The translations under genes were made by a program, and so were the position numbers. Shown here in pieces: positions 25,326-34,139 of a DNA stretch of 64,000 nt (within the stretch, counting starts at the first letter, position 1; each line of letters starts with the position of its first letter). The notes beneath the pieces were generated by a model. It ran no database searches. It was not told where the DNA came from and saw only the letters and a program-made list of their open reading frames with translations. This stretch comes from Amycolatopsis acididurans (GTDB lineage: Bacteria > Actinomycetota > Actinomycetes > Mycobacteriales > Pseudonocardiaceae), in contig NZ_JAAXLS010000027.1 in assembly GCF_012328925.1 (NCBI RefSeq), positions 19,513 to 83,512 on the forward strand. Direction: 5' to 3'.

Positions 25326-27197
25326 TCAGGCGCTTGAGGAGTCGGCGGGCTTCGCTTTGTGCATTGCTTCGTCGCGGAACGCGCCGACCTCTTCCGCCGA
25401 AAGCCCCTTCGGGTGCCGGGACAGGATCGCCCGAATCGCGACGGGGTCGGCCTTGGGCTTACGGTCCGCGGTGACCAGGCCGTTGCGTTCCTGCTCGGTA
25501 TCGGTGAACTGGGTGTAGCAGAAGCCCGCGAGCACGGGCGAGTCCAAGATCGCTGTCACTAATTCGTCGAGCCTGCGCACCAGGTCTTCGGCGTCAGTGA
25601 CAGTGGAGTAGCCGAACCAGTTCTCTCCGGTGACCGGGATTGGCGAGAGCCCGCCGAACTCCGTGAGCATCACGGGTCTGCCGGGTACCACCTCATCGAG
25701 CACGAGGCGCCGTCCTCCGGGCCGGCCCGTTGCGAGGGTCCTGGCCAGTACGTCCCCGTCGCCGTAACGAGCAGCAAGGGAGGGACCGCTTGACGAATAA
25801 TCATGGATTCCATAGATATCAGCTGCGGTGATTTCCCAGCCATCGTTGGAAACCACAGGGCGCGTCGGATCGATCGACTTTGTGAGGTGGTACATCGAGC
25901 GAGCGAAGTGTGCTTGCGCGGGCACGGTGGCGATGTCCGGCACGCCCCAGCTCTCGTTGAGCGGGACCCACGTGACAATGCACGGATGGCTGCGAACCCG
26001 GCGCAGTACTTCCAGCCATTCACGAGTCAGCCGTTCGACGGCGTTGGCCGAGAACTCGTAGGCGTTCGCGGTCTCACCCCACACGAGCAAACCAAGACGG
26101 TCGCACCAGTAGAGAAACCGCGGGTCCTCCACTTTCTGATGTATGCGAACGCCGTTGAAGCCGAGTTCCTTGATCAGCTCGACTTCCCGGCGCAACGCCT
26201 CGACGTCGGGGGCGGCCAAGTGTGACTGCGGCCAGTAGCCCTGTTGAAGAACCATGCGCGGGTAGTAGGGAACCTGGTTCAGCAAGAACGAGCCGTCCCC
26301 GGCGCCGAGCTCCCGAAGGCCGAAGTAGCTGCCGACGACGTCGGCCGAGCTGTGTGGTGGACGAATCTCGACCGTCGCATCAATGAGAACGGGATGTTCC
26401 GGAGACCACAGCAGCCGATTGCGATCCTGACCGTGCGCGAGACCGGGAATGCTTACGCCGAAACGGAAGTGCTTCCGATCGACGCGGACCGTTTGCTCGG
26501 CAAGGATCTCCTCGCCGTGTTTGAGAGTCACGGCGACAGTGACGGGTTCACGTGGTTCGCTGGCGAGTTCGCCTTCGCACGTGACCGAGGCCGCAGACAC
26601 ACGGGACGTCCAGTGCAGCTGGGTCAGGTGCAGCGCCGGCACGACCTCGGCCCATACCGGCTGCCAGATCCCGGTCGTGCGGTGATACCAGATGTCGTGG
26701 GGCTCGTGTTTCCAGTCCTGCTTGCCCCGGGGTTGGGTCGCGTCGTCGGGTCGATCCTCAGCCCGGACCACAATGGACTGTTTCGCGGTACCTGGTTTGA
26801 GCGCCTCGGTTACGTCGACAGAAAAGGGGGTGTGACCACCTTCGTGCCCGCCAACGTGAATGCCGTTGATCCAGACTGTGGCCGTGTAGTCGATCGCGCC
26901 GAAGTTGAGGATGAACCGGTAACCGGGAGCCAACATCGGCGCTTCGAAGTCCAGTCTGTACCAGACCACCGCGTGCGGCTCTGGCGCGCGAACGCCAGAC
27001 AGTTCGGACTCGGGCGGGTACGGGACGGTTATCGTGCGGTCGAACGGAACGGCGCCAGTGTGCCAGTCTTCGGTGAGACCTCGATCTTCGTCGTCGAACG
27101 TGAATGCCCACTGGCCGCACAGGTCGATCCAGCCGGAGCGGACGAGTTGCGGACGCGGACAGACTTTCTCGGACTCAATGCTTGTCACGCCTGGCAC
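25326..27197 (-). CDS. Glycoside hydrolase family 2 enzyme
   Basis: A 623-residue cytosolic glycosidase with the GH2 layout: sugar-binding jelly-roll (about 20-190, YRLDFEAPMLAPGYRFILNFGAIDYTATVWINGIHVGGHEGGHTPF split over several strands), Ig-like domain (190-300) and TIM barrel (300-600). The acid/base Glu is in NESWG near residue 415 and the nucleophile Glu in LTEFGG near 510. It resembles the beta-glucuronidase/beta-galactosidase-like group; the substrate cannot be fixed. It has no signal peptide. The gene is less GC-biased than its neighbours (for example the AT-rich run near 25795) and lacks transporters, so lateral origin is possible. GTG at 27197 or 27188 may start it; a palindromic operator lies just upstream. 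Confidence 0.88.
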   Translation of the reverse strand: MPGVTSIESEKVCPRPQLVRSGWIDLCGQWAFTFDDEDRGLTEDWHTGAVPFDRTITVPYPPESELSGVRAPEPHAVVWYRLDFEAPMLAPGYRFILNFGAIDYTATVWINGIHVGGHEGGHTPFSVDVTEALKPGTAKQSIVVRAEDRPDDATQPRGKQDWKHEPHDIWYHRTTGIWQPVWAEVVPALHLTQLHWTSRVSAASVTCEGELASEPREPVTVAVTLKHGEEILAEQTVRVDRKHFRFGVSIPGLAHGQDRNRLLWSPEHPVLIDATVEIRPPHSSADVVGSYFGLRELGAGDGSFLLNQVPYYPRMVLQQGYWPQSHLAAPDVEALRREVELIKELGFNGVRIHQKVEDPRFLYWCDRLGLLVWGETANAYEFSANAVERLTREWLEVLRRVRSHPCIVTWVPLNESWGVPDIATVPAQAHFARSMYHLTKSIDPTRPVVSNDGWEITAADIYGIHDYSSSGPSLAARYGDGDVLARTLATGRPGGRRLVLDEVVPGRPVMLTEFGGLSPIPVTGENWFGYSTVTDAEDLVRRLDELVTAILDSPVLAGFCYTQFTDTEQERNGLVTADRKPKADPVAIRAILSRHPKGLSAEEVGAFRDEAMHKAKPADSSSA

Positions 27198-27207
27198 GAT
27201 ACGCAGC

Positions 27208-27221
27208 CAGCAACGTTGCTG
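27208..27221. promoter_or_regulatory. Perfect 14-bp palindromic operator before the GH2 gene
   Basis: CAGCAACGTTGCTG is fully self-complementary and centred on CG, the form of LacI-family operators. It lies 11 bases upstream of the GH2 GTG, where a bound repressor would block initiation. It differs from the 23012 site, so a different LacI-type regulator encoded elsewhere is likely. Confidence 0.75.
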
Positions 27222-28295
27222 CGAGCCGTTGAACCGTCGCGAGGCACGTTGCCAGCGTGATGTTGTGACTGCGGGGTCAGCGACAAGCCGTGACCGGAAA
27301 AGCTCCGGCCCAAGCCGTGATCACCGGGCGGGCCGGAGACTCCGGCCTGCGGTCGCGTTCTTCCTGAGTTCGAGGTCGCGAGAGGAGGTGAAGACGTCTC
27401 AAGCCAGGGGTGGAACGCGTTCCTTGCCGCGCATGGCGGCGGCGAAGCTGTCCCGGCGACGGTGACGCCGGGTGGTGCCGTTCGGCGCCCTTCCGGAGGT
27501 GGCGCCTCGGATTCACACGCTGACGCAGTCCGACTGGGCAGCTGAGCTCCGAACCGGCTCGGCCATCTTGGTCCGGATAGCGGGGTCGATGTTGCGAGGC
27601 GCCGGACGCAGTCCGTGGGCGCGTATGAATGCGCTGACAACACAGCTGCCGGGCGGGTGGACGCTGCCGCACACACCCGAAGCTCTGGTGGCCGGGGCAC
27701 TGCGCGCCCGCGGCCACGACGTGAGGCGCGGCGTCGAGGTCGCATCCGATCGTTGGATGTGGCTGGCAACGGGAGGACAACCGATCACTCGAGCCGGTGG
27801 CCGGGACGGGGCGTGAGGCGACCGACGTACCGCCGGCCGTCGGACGTCGAGCCTCGAGACATCGAGCGCATGTAGGCGGTCGAGCGGCTGACGTCCGGCG
27901 TCGGCTGGGTTCCGGCGACCGGCCGGGCCTCGGCAACGGCTGGGTCTCGGCGACCAGCTGACTTCGGCGGCTGGGATCACCCGACGGGTCGCGTCCGGCG
28001 ACAGCTCGCATCCGGTGGCGGGTCCCGTCAGCCGACGGGTCGCATCCGGCGGTGGGTCACGTCCGGCGAGGCTCGGGGCACGCGACTGCTGGGGTCAGGC
28101 AAGGGTCGAGGCAAGCGACAAGTCACGTCGGGCGACGGCTGGGGTCAGGCGAGGGTCGGGGCACGCGACGAGTCACGTCCGGCGGCGGCCCGCGTCAGCC
28201 GACGGGTCGCGTCCGGCGACGGGTCGCGTCCGGCGACGGCTGGGGTCAGCCGAGGGTCGGGGCACGCGACGAGTCAAGTCCGGCCACAGCTCGGG
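27222..28295. repeat. Gene-free stretch ending in a GC-rich minisatellite
   Basis: About 1.07 kb with no convincing gene. From about 27860 to 28290 it is built of degenerate units such as GACGGGTCGCGTCCGGCGAC and GGCTGGGGTCAGGCGAGGGTC followed by GGGGCACGCGACGAGTCA; a unit of about 120 bases appears at least twice (near 28130 and 28230). The array abuts the PP2C 3' end. The first part (27222-27860) is open in several frames but shows no ribosome site, family motif or consistent codon bias. Confidence 0.6.
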
Positions 28296-29036
28296 TCAGG
28301 CGACGTCGGCTACGACGCACGTGATGTTGTCCGGACCACCGCCGTCGTTGGCCAGCTCGACGAGTTTACGCACCACGGCGTCGAGATCGGTCACCGTCGC
28401 CAGGGTTTCACGGAGGGTGTCGAACGCGACCACGTCGGACAGGCCGTCCGAGCAGATCAGGTAGCGGTCGCCGGCACGGGCCTCGACGGGAAACAGGTCC
28501 GGATCCGCGGTCCCGCCCGCCTGCAGCGCCCGCGTGAGCACGGACCGACTCGGGTGGGTCATGGCCACCTCCGGCGTGATGCGACCCTGCTCCACCAGCT
28601 CCTGCACGACCGTGTGGTCGCGGGTGATCTGTTCGAGCTCGCCGTCGCGCAATCGGTAACCGCGGGAGTCGCCGACGTGGGCCGCGGCGAACCGGTCGCC
28701 CTCCCACAACAGCGCCGTCAAGGTGGTCCCCATGCCCTGCATCGCCGGGTCCTCCTCGGCGAGCTCGGTGAGACGGCGCACCGCCTCCGCCACCGCTTCG
28801 CCCAGGGCTTCGAGACGGTCCTCCGCAGCCGAACCGTCCTCGAGCCGCTGGTCCAGTTCGGTGATCGCCGCGATGGCTCCCGAGCTGGCGACCTCGCCGG
28901 CCACATGCCCGCCCATGCCGTCGGCGACGGCGAGGAGCCGTGAGCTCGTGTAAACCGAGTCCTCGTTCGCATCCCGGCGCTGGCCTACATCGGTCGCGAC
29001 GGCATACCGGAGCTTCAGTGACCCACTGGGTTCCAT
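28296..29036 (-). CDS. PP2C-type serine/threonine protein phosphatase
   Basis: A 246-residue soluble metal-dependent phosphatase that would reverse Ser/Thr kinase phosphorylation. All PP2C motifs are present: RYAVATDVGQRRDANEDSVY with the first metal Asp, AVADGMGGHVAGE, TTLTALLWEGDRFAAAHVGDSRGYRLRDG, ICSDGLSDVV and GGPDNITCVVADV. Unlike PstP it has no transmembrane or extracellular part and no kinase gene beside it. ATG 29036 is chosen to start directly before the catalytic domain; the longer frame is Pro/Arg-rich and unlikely. The stop abuts the minisatellite. Confidence 0.92.
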   Translation of the reverse strand: MEPSGSLKLRYAVATDVGQRRDANEDSVYTSSRLLAVADGMGGHVAGEVASSGAIAAITELDQRLEDGSAAEDRLEALGEAVAEAVRRLTELAEEDPAMQGMGTTLTALLWEGDRFAAAHVGDSRGYRLRDGELEQITRDHTVVQELVEQGRITPEVAMTHPSRSVLTRALQAGGTADPDLFPVEARAGDRYLICSDGLSDVVAFDTLRETLATVTDLDAVVRKLVELANDGGGPDNITCVVADVA

Positions 29037-29357
29037 ACTTGAAGTAAAGCAGTGGCCGCCCGGCGTCGGCACCGGCCTCACCCCACCCCGCATCCGGCCC
29101 GGCGCAACCCGCCGCGGAATCGGACCGTGTAGCGGGCGGCGCACCACTGGGTCGCAACCGTCGCATCACGCTGTTCCCACTGGTCAGGACGACTTCGGGC
29201 GACCCCTGCAACCACCGGACCTCGAGCCCGGCGCGGTGTCGTATCGGGCAGACTCGCCCAGCTTCGAACGGCGTTCAGCGATCGGTCAGCCATGGTCGCG
29301 AAGCTACGGGGAGGTCGGTCGCCAGCCCCTACTTCGTGAGCGGTTAACCTGCTGGGC
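29037..29357. other. Divergent region between PP2C and yaaA genes
   Basis: 321 bases that must hold both promoters. No operator, RNA gene or small ORF with a ribosome site was found. Confidence 0.5.
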
Positions 29358-30089
29358 GTGCTGGTGTTACTGCCCCCTTCGGAGACCAAGGCGCCAGGTG
29401 GGGACGGACCACCGCTGGACCTCGACGCGCTGTCGTTCCCGGAGCTCAACCCGGTGCGCCGGAAAATCGCCGAAGCGCTCGTCGATCTCGCCGCCGACGT
29501 CCCCGCCAGCTTGAAGGCGTTGAGCCTCTCGCCCCGGCAGGAGGACGAAGTCGCACGTAACGCGGCGCTCTGGTCCTCGCCTACGCTCCCCGCCTTGGAG
29601 CGCTACACCGGCGTTCTCTACGACGCCCTCGACATCGGCGCCTTCACCAAGGCGCAGCTGGCGAAAGCGGAGCAGCGGCTCGCGGTGGCGTCGGCCCTGT
29701 TCGGGATCGCGCGCGGGGCGGACCGCATTCCCGGCTACCGGCTCTCCGGCGGCAGTTCGCTCCCCTCCCTCGGAGCGCTGCGCGCGCTCTGGCCTCCTGT
29801 CCTCGAACCGACCTTCGGCGCTCTGGACGAGTTGATCGTGGACCTCCGCTCCGGCGCCTACGCCGCACTCGCCCGCATACCCGGTGCCGTCGCGGTGCGT
29901 GTGGTCACCCCCGGCGGTAAGACCGTCAGCCACCACAATAAGGCTTACAAGGGCAAACTGGCCGCGGTACTGGCGAAAGCCGGCCGTGAACCCTCCACTG
30001 TGGAGGGTCTACTCAGCACGGCCACCCGCAGGGGCCTGCACATCGAGCGCACTGGTGACCTCGAGCTGGAAATGATCATCGAGGGCTGA
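29358..30089 (+). CDS. yaaA: Peroxide stress protein YaaA
   Basis: A 243-residue cytosolic protein of the YaaA/DUF328 family, which limits free iron and DNA damage under peroxide stress in E. coli. The start MLVLLPPSETKAPGG is the family signature, followed by LYDALDIGAF, IPGYRLSGGSSLPSLGALRALW and the conserved end VVTPGGKTVSHHNKAYKGKL. Length is near the usual 240-260. GTG 29358 is the only reasonable start. The gene is convergent with the FAD oxidoreductase gene, 19 bases apart. Confidence 0.93.
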   Translation: MLVLLPPSETKAPGGDGPPLDLDALSFPELNPVRRKIAEALVDLAADVPASLKALSLSPRQEDEVARNAALWSSPTLPALERYTGVLYDALDIGAFTKAQLAKAEQRLAVASALFGIARGADRIPGYRLSGGSSLPSLGALRALWPPVLEPTFGALDELIVDLRSGAYAALARIPGAVAVRVVTPGGKTVSHHNKAYKGKLAAVLAKAGREPSTVEGLLSTATRRGLHIERTGDLELEMIIEG

Positions 30090-30108
30090 TCTCGCCCCAA
30101 AACGCCGG

Positions 30109-31212
30109 TCACGGCACGCCGTGGCGCCCCGGCCGGTACGGCGTCACATCAATCGCCGGCGGCTCGCCGACCGCGAGCGCCGCGATCAGCGCCCCCGCGA
30201 ACGGCGCGACCGTCAGCCCGGACGCGCCGAATCCAGTGGCCACGAGCACGTCCGGCTGTCCATCGAGCGGCCCGAGCAGCGGAAGTTGATCCGGCGTGGC
30301 CGGCCGGAAACCGATACGCGTCTCCAGAAGCGTCGCCTCCGCCAGGCCCGGCGCGACGGCGAGCGCGTGCTCCAGCACCTCACGCTGGCCGCCCGCGGTG
30401 ACGCGGTGATCGAATCCTGACCCCGTTTCACGGGTCGCGCCGGCGACGACGCGCGAGTCCGGAAACGCCAGCAGGTAGTGGCTCGACACCGGCAGCACGA
30501 CCGGCCAGGTCGCCGTGTCGGCCTCCGGCAGCCCGAAGTGACTGATCTGCCCGCGCTGCGGGGCGACTGCGAGCGACACACCCAACGGCGCGAGCAACTC
30601 GGCACTCCATGCCCCCGCCGCGACCACGATCTTGTCCGTGTCGACGGGTGTCCCGCCGACACGCACTTCGACCGCCCCCGACGCAGCGAACAGCTCCGCA
30701 TGCCCGGGCAATATGGTCGCGCCGCGCTTGGCCGCCGCGGTCAGCAGCGCACGTCGCAATCGACGCCCGTCGACGCGCCCACCGCCTGCGACGTGGACGG
30801 CCCCGAGCTCCGGGGACAGCGCGGGGAACAACTCGCGCGCCTGCGCCGGGTCGAGCCGCCGCACCTCACCGGCCTCGGGTGCCGCGCGCCTGGTCACCCG
30901 GTCGTACGCCTCTTCCAGCTCTCGCTCGTCCGACGAAACGACCATGCCGCCGACGATCTCGAACGACGAATCCTGGATCCCGTCCTCGGCCAGCGACTCG
31001 GCAAGCCGCGGGTAGAAGGCCGCGGCCACCGATGCCAGGGCGTAGTGCTCTCTGCCCGCACGCGAGGTCCACGGACACACGATCCCCGCTCCGGCCTCCG
31101 TCGCGACACCCGGCCGCTCCTCGTCCACCACGACGACGTCTGCACCCCGCAGCACCAGCTGATACGCGGTGCCGGCCCCGGCGATTCCCGAACCGATCAC
31201 GATCACCCGCAC
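30109..31212 (-). CDS. FAD-dependent amino acid oxidase/dehydrogenase-like protein (DAO family)
   Basis: A 367-residue flavoprotein of the DAO fold. The dinucleotide motif is at the very start: VIVIGSGIAGAGTAYQLVLRGADVVVVDE. Further family parts are GGGRVDGRRLRRALL, KIVVAAGAWSAELL and the C-terminal IGFRPATPDQLPLLGPL with VATGFGASGLTVAP. This pattern fits D-amino-acid dehydrogenase, glycine oxidase or sarcosine oxidase-like enzymes; the substrate is not resolved. GTG 31212 is chosen so the Rossmann strand begins at residue 2. Confidence 0.87.
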   Translation of the reverse strand: MRVIVIGSGIAGAGTAYQLVLRGADVVVVDEERPGVATEAGAGIVCPWTSRAGREHYALASVAAAFYPRLAESLAEDGIQDSSFEIVGGMVVSSDERELEEAYDRVTRRAAPEAGEVRRLDPAQARELFPALSPELGAVHVAGGGRVDGRRLRRALLTAAAKRGATILPGHAELFAASGAVEVRVGGTPVDTDKIVVAAGAWSAELLAPLGVSLAVAPQRGQISHFGLPEADTATWPVVLPVSSHYLLAFPDSRVVAGATRETGSGFDHRVTAGGQREVLEHALAVAPGLAEATLLETRIGFRPATPDQLPLLGPLDGQPDVLVATGFGASGLTVAPFAGALIAALAVGEPPAIDVTPYRPGRHGVP

Positions 31213-31308
31213 GCCCGACAGTCTCGCACCGTAAATCGGTTGCGGGCCACGGCAGCGTTCCAGCACGATCGGGAAATCCCGGAGAGGAACGGCGAGAGGA
31301 GGAGCCCG

Positions 31309-31368
31309 ATGACTGTCTTCGCGATCGCTCCTGCCCTCATCAATCGTCCGCCCGCCTCATCCCGGTAA
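31309..31368 (+). CDS. Possible 19-residue leader peptide before the RIO kinase gene
   Basis: ATG 31309 lies 5 bases after AGAGGAGGAG and encodes MTVFAIAPALINRPPASSR, ending with TAA 40 bases before the kinase start. The ribosome site is strong and the peptide is hydrophobic then Pro/Ser-rich. It might be a translational leader of the kinase gene. No homologue is recalled. Confidence 0.3.
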   Translation: MTVFAIAPALINRPPASSR

Positions 31369-31408
31369 CGCTCGCGGTGGGGCGCCTCACCAGGAGACAC
31401 CCACCGAA

Positions 31409-32551
31409 ATGCCAGGACACAAGCGACGTCGCCGGTTCGATGACGACGACACGACCTACAGCCGCCGCGGCCGCCTCACCGAGTACGAACGCGCGCGGCT
31501 GGCCGAGTCCGAAGACGACAGCCCGATCCCCGGTGGCGGCGACCGCTACTCCACGTGGGACACGGGCGAGCACGGTCCGGCGCCTTATCCCGGCTGGCTG
31601 GTCACCGACCTCGCCGCGGTCGACACCGAACTCGGCTTGCTCAAGACCGGGAAGGAAGCCGACGTGCACCTCCTCCGGCGCGGCCTGCCCGGCGGGACGG
31701 GCGCTCGCTTCGGGCTGCCCGATGACGACGACGGCCGTTCCGGCAGCCAGTGCCGCGACAGGAGTGACCATTCACGCCGACCTGCCGACGCACGCGACCA
31801 CGACCGAGGTGCCGGTGACGTCGGCGACCGCGACCGCGACGGCGACCGCGACGGCCGCAACCAGGACCGCGTCAGCTACGGCAGCCGCGATCGCGACGGC
31901 GCTGGCCGTCCCGGCGGCACCGGCGGCCACCCCGACCGCACGAACGGCCGCTCCTGCCTGCTGGCCGCCAAGCGGTATCGCGCCGCGGAGCATCGGCAGT
32001 TCCAGCGGGACGCCGACTACCTCGAGGGCCGCCGGATGCGGCGTTCCCGGGAGACGCGGGCCATGGCCAACCGCACGGGGTTCGGGCGCAATCTCATCGC
32101 CGAGCAGTGGGCCGTCGCCGAGTTCCACGCGCTCTGTCGCTTGTGGACAGTCGGCGCTCCGGTGCCTTACCCCGTTCAGCGCAACGGAACCGAGATCCTG
32201 CTGGAGTTTCTCGGCGACGCGCACGGGCACGCCGCCCCTCGCCTCGCGCAGTTGCGTCCCGGGCCGCGCGAACTCACCTCGTTGTACCGCCAGGCGGTCG
32301 AAGCCATGCACCTGCTCGCCGGCGAAGGGCTCGCGCACGGGGACCTGTCCGCCTACAACGTGCTCGTCCATGACGGACGTCTCATGCTCATCGACCTCCC
32401 GCAGGTCGTCGACGTCGTGGCCAACCCGCGCGGACCCGAATTCCTGGCCCGCGACGCGGCGAACCTGGCGAACTGGTTTACTTCACGCGGACTCGACATC
32501 GACCTGCCCGGCCTCATCGCCGGCCTCGAGGAGCGGGCCGGTCTGAAGTGA
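31409..32551 (+). CDS. RIO1-type protein kinase with a large low-complexity insertion
   Basis: A 380-residue kinase-like protein. The nucleotide loop (LLKTGKEADVHLLRRG, about 77-92) and the catalytic lysine (LLAAKRYR, Lys188) are normally about 10-15 residues apart in RIO1 proteins; here they are separated by a roughly 90-residue insert rich in Asp, Arg and Gly (DRDRDGDRDGRNQDR). The rest is normal: HGDLSAYNVLVHDGRLMLIDLPQVVD has the catalytic Asp and metal-binding residues. The N-terminus is basic (PGHKRRRRF). Start ATG 31409 follows CAGGAGAC. Bacterial substrates are unknown. Confidence 0.88.
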   Translation: MPGHKRRRRFDDDDTTYSRRGRLTEYERARLAESEDDSPIPGGGDRYSTWDTGEHGPAPYPGWLVTDLAAVDTELGLLKTGKEADVHLLRRGLPGGTGARFGLPDDDDGRSGSQCRDRSDHSRRPADARDHDRGAGDVGDRDRDGDRDGRNQDRVSYGSRDRDGAGRPGGTGGHPDRTNGRSCLLAAKRYRAAEHRQFQRDADYLEGRRMRRSRETRAMANRTGFGRNLIAEQWAVAEFHALCRLWTVGAPVPYPVQRNGTEILLEFLGDAHGHAAPRLAQLRPGPRELTSLYRQAVEAMHLLAGEGLAHGDLSAYNVLVHDGRLMLIDLPQVVDVVANPRGPEFLARDAANLANWFTSRGLDIDLPGLIAGLEERAGLK

Positions 32552-32590
32552 ACGCGACCACTCCGCTAAACTGATCACAGACCGCAACCG

Positions 32591-32715
32591 GCGGCGTGGA
32601 CAAGTGTTGTTCTTCGCGGCCAAGCCAACGGAAGGCTCGCGGCAATCCACACCCACCAACGGCGTGAAATGCGCCGGGTCCGTCCCTGTGAACGCCCAGG
32701 ACAACACTTCGCCGC
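32591..32715 (+). ncRNA. Structured 5' leader of the DEAD-box helicase gene
   Basis: A long-range stem closes the region: GCGGCG (32591-32596) plus AAGTGTTGT (32602-32610) pair with ACAACACTT (32701-32709) plus CGCCGC (32710-32715). Inside are AGCC/GGCT (32623-32637) and CGGCG-TGAAATG-CGCCG (32660-32676). An 82-codon frame starting MLFFAAKPTEGSRQ runs through it into the helicase gene, but the compensating stems suggest RNA structure. Cold- or autoregulation, common for DEAD-box helicase messages, is inference. Confidence 0.5.
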
Positions 32716-32769
32716 GCACGCGCGGGCAATTGGGCCTCCTTGCGACGTGCCACGTCCGAGAGGCAGTTA

Positions 32770-34122
32770 GTGAGCATCACTATCGAGTCCACGTCGACGA
32801 CCTCGTTCGCCGACTTCAACCTCCCGCAGCCGCTGCTCGACGCGCTGCGTGACGCGGGCATCGACGCGCCGTTCCCGATCCAGTCGGCGACCTTGCCCGA
32901 CGCGCTCGCCGGGCGCGACGTGCTGGGCCGCGCCCAGACCGGTTCCGGCAAGACGCTCGCCTTCGGTCTGGCGCTGCTGGGCAGGCTCGGCGGCGGCAAG
33001 GCCCGCTCCAAGCGGCCGCGTGCGCTCGTCCTCGTCCCCACCCGCGAGCTCGCGATGCAGGTCGCCGACTCGCTCGCGCCGCTGGCCAAGGCGATGGGCC
33101 TGTGGTGCCGCACCGCCGTCGGCGGCATGGCCTTCACCCGCCAGGCCGACGTGCTCCACCGCGGCGTCGACCTGCTGATCGCCACCCCCGGCCGGCTGTC
33201 CGACCACGTCCGCCAGGGCACCTGCGTGCTCTCCGACGTGAACTTCGTGGCCCTGGACGAGGCCGACCAGATGGCCGACATGGGCTTCCTGCCGCAGGTC
33301 CGCGAGATCCTGGACCTGACCCCGCCCGGCGGCCAGCGGCTGCTGTTCTCCGCGACGCTGGACGGTGACGTCAAGAAGCTGGTCGACGCGTACCTGACCG
33401 ACCCGGTCGAGCACTCGGTGGCGCCGGCGACGGCGAGCGTGGACACGATGGACCACTACGTGTTCCAGGTGACCCACCAGGACAAGCAGGCCATCGTCAC
33501 CGAGATCGGCGCGCGCGAGGGACGCACGATCATGTTCGTGCGCACCAAGCACCACGTCGACCGGCTCGCCGAGCGGCTCCGCGCGAAGGGCGTGCGGGCC
33601 GGTGCGCTGCACGGCGGCAAGACGCAGGGCCAGCGCAACCGCGTGCTCGCCGACTTCAAGGACGGCTACACCCCGGTGCTGGTCGCCACCGACGTCGCCG
33701 CCCGCGGGATCCACGTCGACGACGTGAGCCTGGTGCTGCACGTGGACCCGGCCGCCGACCACAAGGACTACCTGCACCGGGCCGGCCGCACCGCCCGCGC
33801 CGGGGCGTCCGGCACCGTGGTCACGCTGGTCACGCACGACCAGCGGCGCACCGTCCGGCGGATGACCGAGCGCGCCGGTGTGCGGGCCCGTTCGGCCGTG
33901 ATCCGGCCCGGTGACGGCGAGCTGGCGGAAATCACCGGTGCCCGCGAGCCCAGCGGTGAGCCCGTGGTCGAGCGGCGGCGTGAGCCGCAGCCCCGCCGCG
34001 GCAACGGCCCGCGCGGCGACCGTGGCCGCAACTTCGGCGCGCACCGTCAGTCCCGCGAAGGGTTCCGCCCGCGTCGCAACGGAGGCTCCGGCCGCGGTCC
34101 GGCGCGGCGCACCCGCGACTGA
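32770..34122 (+). CDS. DEAD-box RNA helicase
   Basis: A 450-residue ATP-dependent RNA helicase. Motifs in order: Q motif region FADFNLPQPLLDALRDAGI...PFPIQSATLP, motif I AQTGSGKT, PTRELAMQ, TPGRL, DEAD variant LDEADQMADMGF, SAT, then the C-terminal domain with FVRTKHHVDRLAERL, VATDVAARGIHVDDV and HRAGRTARAG. The last 70 residues are Arg/Gly/Pro-rich, a likely RNA-binding tail. GTG 32770 is chosen because GAGAGG precedes it and an upstream ATG (32740) would lie inside the leader. It follows a structured leader and ends before a hairpin. Confidence 0.94.
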   Translation: MSITIESTSTTSFADFNLPQPLLDALRDAGIDAPFPIQSATLPDALAGRDVLGRAQTGSGKTLAFGLALLGRLGGGKARSKRPRALVLVPTRELAMQVADSLAPLAKAMGLWCRTAVGGMAFTRQADVLHRGVDLLIATPGRLSDHVRQGTCVLSDVNFVALDEADQMADMGFLPQVREILDLTPPGGQRLLFSATLDGDVKKLVDAYLTDPVEHSVAPATASVDTMDHYVFQVTHQDKQAIVTEIGAREGRTIMFVRTKHHVDRLAERLRAKGVRAGALHGGKTQGQRNRVLADFKDGYTPVLVATDVAARGIHVDDVSLVLHVDPAADHKDYLHRAGRTARAGASGTVVTLVTHDQRRTVRRMTERAGVRARSAVIRPGDGELAEITGAREPSGEPVVERRREPQPRRGNGPRGDRGRNFGAHRQSREGFRPRRNGGSGRGPARRTRD

Positions 34123-34139
34123 CACACGCTGCACAAACC

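Noticed and set aside
27472..27816. 114-codon plus-strand frame between the GH2 and PP2C genes
   Set aside because: No ribosome site, no homology recalled, and competing minus-strand frames of similar length; third-position bias is not convincing.
30609..32546. 645-codon plus-strand frame overlapping the FAD oxidoreductase and RIO kinase genes
   Set aside because: Its composition is Pro/Arg/Ser/Thr-rich shadow text, and the RIO kinase motifs are in another frame of the same strand.
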